Assembly: GCA_947630355.1 (NCBI GenBank)
Contig: CANRHJ010000050.1
Location: 1 to 11,622 of the forward strand
DNA from: Candidatus Gastranaerophilales bacterium
Lineage (GTDB): Bacteria > Cyanobacteriota > Vampirovibrionia > Gastranaerophilales > Gastranaerophilaceae
DNA: 11,622 nt
Direction: 5' to 3'
A program made the translations under genes and the position numbers. Under the pieces are notes generated by a model. The model saw nothing but the letters and a program-made list of their open reading frames with translations, made no database searches and had not been told where the DNA came from. Below, piece by piece: positions 7,475-11,622 of the stretch (position 1 is its first letter; every line of letters begins with the position of its first letter).

Positions 7475-10293
7475 TAATAATCCTTTCGGTTTTCTTTGAT
7501 TATAATACTAAAATAAGAATTATCATATTCCAAGAATAAATAACGGGAATAGTTTTTACATAACGACTGCTCGTCGGAAGGAATTAATACTTTGTCTTCC
7601 GTATCATAACAAAATTCAGTATTATTTGATAATTTAAAATATATCTTACTTTTATTTTTTTTGATAAATTTAAAATTTATACGGTAGCTCTTTGACTTAA
7701 ATTTTGAATTTTGATACAAAATTCCCCAAAAATAATTTGTGAATTCCTGCACTTTTGCTATTTGGTAGTCAAAATTTAATGGATATCTTTGATTTTTATA
7801 ATACAAATCTTGTATTTTTATTTGGCAATTTGATGGTAAAAATAGGACTTCTGTCGGAGTTTGTTTTTCTAATATATTTAATATTTTTTTGTCATCAGAA
7901 GTTGTCCCAAATAAATTTTCCGTTTCTATATATTGTGTGATATCATAAATACCCTGTGAATCCAGATTTTTAATATAATTTTTCCCTTCTTGTAAATATA
8001 AATTCACTACCTCATTAGTTTCAACATTTTCTATTTCAACTCCAAATTTATATTTTTTCGTATAATATTCTGTATCAATATAAACGCATTTATTTGATTT
8101 ATCAAAATCAAAATTAAAATATTTTATGTATATTTGATTTATTATTGTGCTAATAATTTTCTGATATGGTTTTTTATCATAATATCCGAATTCTATATTT
8201 AAATCATCTTTATAGCAGTCTGTTTTATTGATTTTTTCAATAATTGTACGTATATCAAATTCCAGATAATTTCCTTTATTTTTACTGTGTATCGGGAAAT
8301 AACTATCATTACTCATATACAAACTTGCATAAGTAATATTTGGAATTTTTACATAGAAATAATTGTTTAATTCGTGATTAAATATAAAATCTTTTTTTAA
8401 ATAAAACCATTTTTTACTATCAAATGAATATTGAAAAACCTGTAAGGGAATTTCAATTTTATAGTTTTTGTGAGCAAGTTCTATATCAAATTTTACTGTA
8501 AAATCATTATCTATTTTGTATTCATAATTAATTTTAGTAGTGTCTTCTGATATATTCCCGATTATTCTTGCATTTTCCGCTTCAATATAATGAGGAGAAT
8601 TTTGTGTAATAATTGCTTTTGTATTAAACATATACAAATTTTTATCAGTTTTGAAATCTAAACCATTTATTAGTAAGTAATGGCAAACATTAATCCTCTG
8701 TTGTCCGGGAATATCTATTTGTAAAATATACTCGCCAATTTGTTTTTCTATGTGATTATTTAAGTCTATTACAGAATACTCGTTATCTGAAAATAGTTTT
8801 TTAATTTCCACATTATTTTTTAAACTAACAGGACGGTTATTAGAACAAAGAATAAATGAATTTTTTTCTAATAAATCACATGGATTTTTGAAAAAGATTT
8901 TCGGATGAGAGTATGTGCATACAATATCTTTTCCCTCTTCCGTTTTCATATTAAAAGTAACCGGAGAATTAAAAAATAATTTATATATTTCTTTTTCAGA
9001 TTCACAAGAATCAATTTCAAAAGGAATATCATCAATTAATACTGTTGTGTTTTGTTTCATATTGAATATATATGTATTAAATCTGCTATGACCTGAAGTC
9101 TTTAACAATACGGTATTATTAAGCTCTACTGTTTTCTGTGGTTGGGTTAATATACAAATCTCACCTTCTTGAAACTTGTTGATTTCATAATAATCTATAC
9201 ACACATTTACATTTGAGTTTCTTATATCCTGAAAAATTCTAAATGGGGTTTTTTCAATTGTTTTAATTAATTTCCCATTACAAAAAATCTTAAATTCTGA
9301 AAATAAATCATTATTATCAATTTCAATAAATTCAACATCATCTGATTTTATGTATCCGTATGCTTGGCATAGTTCTAACTCTACAGAACAATAATCTTCA
9401 TTGTCTTTTTTTATTTCAACAATAGCTTCAGATATATCTTCGGAAAATTTTCTTTCAGGAATAACAATATAAACTTTGTCACTTTCGGCACTATACCCGA
9501 TAAATGGAATAGAATTCTTAAATCTGGGAATATTCCTATATTTAGGCCCTCGTCTGCTTGATAGTTTTTCAAATTTATTTTCGCACCAATTTATAAGACT
9601 CTGTGGCATTTTTTCTGTTGAATTACTGTAAAAATAATTATCTATAAGCTCTAAATATTCTAAAAGCGCTTTATGAATTACGATATCTTCTTCAGCAATA
9701 ACTGTTTGTATAGATTTAATTAACTTATATGAAACTGCAGCATGATTTCTGGATACATCAAAATGTAATTCTTCATCCTGTGTATTTTGCATTCTTCTCA
9801 TATATCTTTTTAAATCTTGAATATCTTCATCAATATTTTCGGGAATACATCTGTTCAAATTCCTATCGTAAAAAGAAAATAAAAATTCATAAAAATTTTC
9901 ACGATAATTTTGCGGAATAAAACAATGAGCTAATATGTTTTGAACGTATTCATTATTTTTTTTGTGTCTGTCAGCCACAAATAATTTATATTTTTTAATT
10001 GTTTGAAGAAAAATTTGACCGATAATCAAGGCTTTGTTTGAGGGTATATCCAAATGTAATGCTTCTGACAATTTACCCCAGAAATTACCTTGATCGTATA
10101 TTTGTTTTGCTATAATAACAAGAGCTATTGCTAATCTTAAATCAGAGGTTACTTTATTTATTTTAGGAATTATATGTTTAGCGTAGTTTACAAATTCTAA
10201 TCTTTCTTCATTGGTAAGGCTAATCCTTATTTCTTCTAATAATGATATATTGTTTTTCTTTATTAAATTTTCAATATCTTCTATGCGTATCAT
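7474..10293 (-). CDS. druH: DruH-like large protein of unknown fold, partner of DruE
   Basis: 939 residues with no catalytic motif I can recognise. About 1-215 is helical and includes FWGKLSEALHLDIPS (71-85) and YVQNILAHCFIPQNYRENF (116-134). A basic linker SSRRGPKYRNIPRFK (245-259) leads into a very long beta-rich region (about 262-939) full of Tyr, Phe, Asn, Ile and Lys in alternating patterns, resembling serial Ig-like modules. Druantia type III consists only of DruH (STY4851/ECs_5259 family, about 1000 residues) and DruE. Length, gene order, coupling and the helical-then-beta layout fit that assignment, but my sequence-level recognition is partial. An in-frame TGA two codons upstream rules out a longer product. 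The start has only a distant GGAAAA, so it probably relies on coupling to the short ORF ending at TAATG. It overlaps the druE start by one base (TAATG). A structural, sensing or loading role is inference. No signal peptide or membrane segment is seen. Confidence 0.65.
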   Translation of the reverse strand: MIRIEDIENLIKKNNISLLEEIRISLTNEERLEFVNYAKHIIPKINKVTSDLRLAIALVIIAKQIYDQGNFWGKLSEALHLDIPSNKALIIGQIFLQTIKKYKLFVADRHKKNNEYVQNILAHCFIPQNYRENFYEFLFSFYDRNLNRCIPENIDEDIQDLKRYMRRMQNTQDEELHFDVSRNHAAVSYKLIKSIQTVIAEEDIVIHKALLEYLELIDNYFYSNSTEKMPQSLINWCENKFEKLSSRRGPKYRNIPRFKNSIPFIGYSAESDKVYIVIPERKFSEDISEAIVEIKKDNEDYCSVELELCQAYGYIKSDDVEFIEIDNNDLFSEFKIFCNGKLIKTIEKTPFRIFQDIRNSNVNVCIDYYEINKFQEGEICILTQPQKTVELNNTVLLKTSGHSRFNTYIFNMKQNTTVLIDDIPFEIDSCESEKEIYKLFFNSPVTFNMKTEEGKDIVCTYSHPKIFFKNPCDLLEKNSFILCSNNRPVSLKNNVEIKKLFSDNEYSVIDLNNHIEKQIGEYILQIDIPGQQRINVCHYLLINGLDFKTDKNLYMFNTKAIITQNSPHYIEAENARIIGNISEDTTKINYEYKIDNDFTVKFDIELAHKNYKIEIPLQVFQYSFDSKKWFYLKKDFIFNHELNNYFYVKIPNITYASLYMSNDSYFPIHSKNKGNYLEFDIRTIIEKINKTDCYKDDLNIEFGYYDKKPYQKIISTIINQIYIKYFNFDFDKSNKCVYIDTEYYTKKYKFGVEIENVETNEVVNLYLQEGKNYIKNLDSQGIYDITQYIETENLFGTTSDDKKILNILEKQTPTEVLFLPSNCQIKIQDLYYKNQRYPLNFDYQIAKVQEFTNYFWGILYQNSKFKSKSYRINFKFIKKNKSKIYFKLSNNTEFCYDTEDKVLIPSDEQSLCKNYSRYLFLEYDNSYFSIIIKENRKDY
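7475..7490 (-). promoter_or_regulatory. ribosome site deciding the druE start
   Basis: The minus strand reads ACCGAAAGGATTATTA followed by ATG. AAAGGA is six bases from the start, inside the last codons of the druH-like gene, and the stop and start share one base (TAATG). Confidence 0.75.
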
Positions 10294-10403
10294 TATTCAT
10301 TAATTTTCCATGTTGCTGCTATAAAAAGCATGAAAACTAAAATAAATATTCCCTTTAATAAAAACTTGATTTTATCAATAAAGCTTGTTAGTTTTTCAAA
10401 TAT
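10293..10403 (-). CDS. possible short single-pass membrane peptide ahead of druH, no normal start
   Basis: A frame open for 36 codons ends in TAA overlapping the druH ATG as TAATG, exactly the junction used between druH and druE. It begins IFEKLTSFIDKIKFLLK, a basic amphipathic lead, followed by GIFILVFMLFIAATW, one hydrophobic segment, then KINE. This has the shape of a small inner-membrane protein. The difficulty is the start: the frame opens with ATA directly after a TGA (10404-10406). The nearest ATG (10405-10407) is in the neighbouring frame and would need a +1 slip at ATT-TGA to enter it. The internal ATG at 10329-10331 would leave only 12 residues. It may be a decayed gene, use an atypical start, be frameshifted, or be chance AT-rich hydrophobicity. 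Translation through it would help start druH, which lacks a good ribosome site. Confidence 0.35.
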   Translation of the reverse strand: MFEKLTSFIDKIKFLLKGIFILVFMLFIAATWKINE

Positions 10404-10426
10404 TCATTACATTTTATCATACAAAC

Positions 10427-10454
10427 ATTATAAATTACTTTTACAAAATGTTAA
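10427..10454 (-). promoter_or_regulatory. predicted promoter of the defence operon
   Basis: On the minus strand a -35 element TTAACA (10449-10454, five of six consensus bases) and a consensus -10 TATAAT (10427-10432) are separated by 16 bases. Transcription should begin near 10420, about 125 bases ahead of the druH start. A second -10-like TATGAT (10416-10421) lies just downstream. It is the only convincing promoter upstream of the large genes, and those genes are too tightly packed to leave room for others, so one transcript probably serves all of them. No clear operator was seen. Confidence 0.6.
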
Positions 10455-10534
10455 GTTTTGAGAATTTATTTCAAAATAATAAAGATTAAAATTTTTTGGA
10501 ATTAGCATATCAAAGTGCAATACGGTATTAATTT

Positions 10535-10568
10535 AAAAAAAGCTTTACCGATTGGTAAAGCTTTTTAT
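10535..10568 (-). terminator. strong intrinsic terminator, bidirectional form
   Basis: Arms AAAAAGCTTTACC (10537-10549) and GGTAAAGCTTTTT (10554-10566) pair perfectly over 13 bp around a GATT loop. On the minus strand the hairpin begins a few bases after the stop of the membrane protein gene at 10572 and runs into a seven-T tract. It also has Ts on the plus side. It insulates the defence operon promoter from readthrough of the flanking genes. Confidence 0.88.
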
Positions 10569-10571
10569 TGA

Positions 10572-10808
10572 TTATCTGCCGCAGTTTTCGGCATTCATAT
10601 TGGACAATTTATCATTGATAGACATAGCAAGATAAATCAGGAAGAAAACAAAGATAAAACTAACGAGGCCTGCCCAAAGAACACTTAATCCCGCCCAAAG
10701 TCCTTGTGAACCTACCATCATAACCGTAGAAATAACTAAGCCGATAAGAGTTAATATTGCCATAATATCGACAATTATCCCGCCGAATTTAACAACAAAT
10801 TTTTTCAT
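10572..10808 (-). CDS. small two-pass membrane protein, 78 residues
   Basis: Residues 8-33 and about 37-62 are hydrophobic: IIVDIMAILTLIGLVISTVM, then GLWAGLSVLWAGLVSFIFVF with LIYLAMSI. They are joined by a short glycine-containing turn. The tail NDKLSNMNAENCGR is polar, with a single Cys near the C-terminus. The layout, ending in a LAMSINDKL-like helix, loosely resembles DUF4282 proteins, but the match is by eye and weak. The start is ATG 10808 with AAGGAG six bases upstream, an excellent site. TATTAT lies a short way upstream as a possible -10, with no good -35. It has its own strong terminator and is separated by about 100 bases from the gene before it, so it is probably a single-gene transcript unrelated to the defence genes. 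It acts in the cytoplasmic membrane; role unknown. Confidence 0.82.
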   Translation of the reverse strand: MKKFVVKFGGIIVDIMAILTLIGLVISTVMMVGSQGLWAGLSVLWAGLVSFIFVFFLIYLAMSINDKLSNMNAENCGR

Positions 10809-10905
10809 AATATTCTCCTTTTACTAACCTTTTTTATAATACTTTTTAATAAGATTAATTGTATTAATAAACAAGGCAGTATAAGAGATTAGAATTTAAG
10901 AGAAG

Positions 10906-11121
10906 CTAATTATAATCCCAGCAGTTAATATTTCCGCAATATCTGCATACGGCGTGTGTGTTCATGAATTTGATATCAGGAATGAACGTATATCCGTCAA
11001 CCGTAATTTTTATATCGCCGTTTTTTGTATATTCCGTAGAAAATGATTTAGAACCTTTGTATTCCGGGCTGAACATTAATTCAAACTTATCAATTGAATT
11101 ACATTTTTTGCATTTGAACAT
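10906..11121 (-). CDS. small zinc-ribbon protein, 71 residues
   Basis: Two cysteine pairs frame the protein: CKKC at residues 4-7 and CRYC at 59-62, spaced as in a zinc ribbon whose two knuckles are joined by a beta-strand insert (about 14-55, with DIKITVDGYTFIPDIKF). A further Cys lies near the C-terminus (NCWDYN). Family unrecognised. The start is ATG 11121, only one base after the stop of the preceding membrane protein gene (TGATATG), with a weak GAAAGAA ahead, so the two are probably translated together. It may be a zinc-binding partner of that membrane protein. No terminator is visible after it before the next gene. Confidence 0.75.
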   Translation of the reverse strand: MFKCKKCNSIDKFELMFSPEYKGSKSFSTEYTKNGDIKITVDGYTFIPDIKFMNTHAVCRYCGNINCWDYN

Positions 11122-11122
11122 A

Positions 11123-11622
11123 TCAGTTCTTTCTTTTTTTTCTGTTTGCTCTGTTAATTATTTCATCGGATTCTTTTGAAAATTCTTTAATTTTATCGGA
11201 GTCATACAATTTATATAATTCGCTAAAGCAGCAGCATCTTAGGGGCAGAGTAAAGCCTGTAATAAAAAACGTAATAATAAGGTTATAGGTTGTAACGGCG
11301 CAATCAAGCGGGGATATAATATTTCCCGAAGGCTGAATAAGTGATATGCTTATTGTATCTATAATCATAAGCAAATTTGCATTATATTCATTAAAAGGCA
11401 GTATATTAAAAAATGTTTCAAATTTGTCTATTACAAATGATGAAAGAGATATTTTATCAAATGTCCATAAAAACAGATTTGGAAGAAAGGAATAAGTTAA
11501 GATATAACAAAGAACAATTAAGATAATTGTGGGTAATACGTTACCTTTAACCAATTCGCAGCTTCTTTTTAGTATATTAACGGGTGAAATATCACTTTCA
11601 AAAGTAAATACCTGAAAACTCA
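11123..11622 (-). CDS. polytopic membrane protein, C-terminal part (5' end off window)
   Basis: The frame is open to the right edge, giving at least 166 residues. A TTG at 11552-11554 could be mistaken for the start, but the codons upstream read as good protein (SPVNILKRSCELVKGN) with no stop and no ribosome site at the TTG, so the true start lies beyond 11622. Hydrophobic segments are VLPTIILIVLCYILTYSFL, roughly LLMIIDTISISLI, and YNLIITFFITGFTLPL. The last is followed by a CCC triplet and a basic tail ending NRKKRKN, presumably cytoplasmic. The motif ahead of the first segment resembles the cytoplasmic lead-in of permease-like or glycerophosphodiesterase-type membrane domains, but I do not assign a family. 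It is coupled to the zinc-ribbon gene by TGATATG. Confidence 0.75.
   Translation of the reverse strand, partial: SFQVFTFESDISPVNILKRSCELVKGNVLPTIILIVLCYILTYSFLPNLFLWTFDKISLSSFVIDKFETFFNILPFNEYNANLLMIIDTISISLIQPSGNIISPLDCAVTTYNLIITFFITGFTLPLRCCCFSELYKLYDSDKIKEFSKESDEIINRANRKKRKN

Noticed and set aside
10960..11179. 73-residue plus-strand ORF over the zinc-ribbon gene
   Set aside because: It is antisense to a gene with two clean CxxC knuckles and coupled to its neighbour; the plus-strand product is a Phe/Ser-rich shadow.
11123..11554. 143-residue ORF starting at TTG 11554
   Set aside because: The frame stays open and protein-like to the window edge with no ribosome site at the TTG, so it is treated as the end of a longer gene.
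1..11622. CRISPR array, tRNA, rRNA, insertion sequence or integrase
   Set aside because: No regularly spaced repeats, cloverleaf-like sequence, transposase or recombinase motifs were seen on either strand, so there is no direct evidence of how the island moved.

Overview
The window is an AT-rich bacterial segment using the standard code (TGA is a stop). It is dominated by one leftward operon of large genes that looks like an anti-phage defence island, set between small genes with no recognisable function. Low base composition, AAGGAG-type ribosome sites and TTAACA/TATAAT-type promoter elements suit a low-GC anaerobe (Firmicutes-like or a gut lineage such as Gastranaerophilales). Nothing here fixes the phylum.

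Left edge (1-573): there is a possible C-terminal tail of a gene cut by the edge, a perfect 28-bp palindrome (49-76), a 22-codon ORF with a good ribosome site, and a rightward 95-residue protein of unknown function. It converges on the operon. Between the two lies a 34-codon leftward reading frame that starts, by TTG, on the stop of the last large gene and looks like either a tiny fourth cistron or a gene remnant.

Core (574-10454, minus strand): a promoter at 10427-10454 drives, in order, a possible short single-pass membrane peptide (10293-10403), a 939-residue DruH-like protein (7474-10293), a 1699-residue DEAH helicase with zinc ribbons and a C-terminal DUF1998 domain (DruE-like, 2375-7474), and a 599-residue NERD nuclease-domain plus UvrD-type helicase (574-2373). 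The junctions are TAATG, TAATG, TGATATG and TTGA, so translation is probably coupled throughout. DruH plus DruE is the composition of Druantia type III. The tightly coupled NERD-helicase is not one of the published type III core genes and makes this an apparently extended form. The likely division of labour is DNA recognition and translocation by DruE, an unknown scaffold or sensor role for the DruH-like protein, and nucleic-acid cleavage plus unwinding by the NERD-helicase. This division is inferred from domains only.

Right edge (10535-11622, minus strand): a strong hairpin terminator closes a small two-pass membrane protein gene (10572-10808). Upstream of it are a small CxxC/CxxC zinc-ribbon protein (10906-11121) and the C-terminal part of a polytopic membrane protein whose true start lies beyond the window. 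These look like ordinary chromosomal genes flanking the island.
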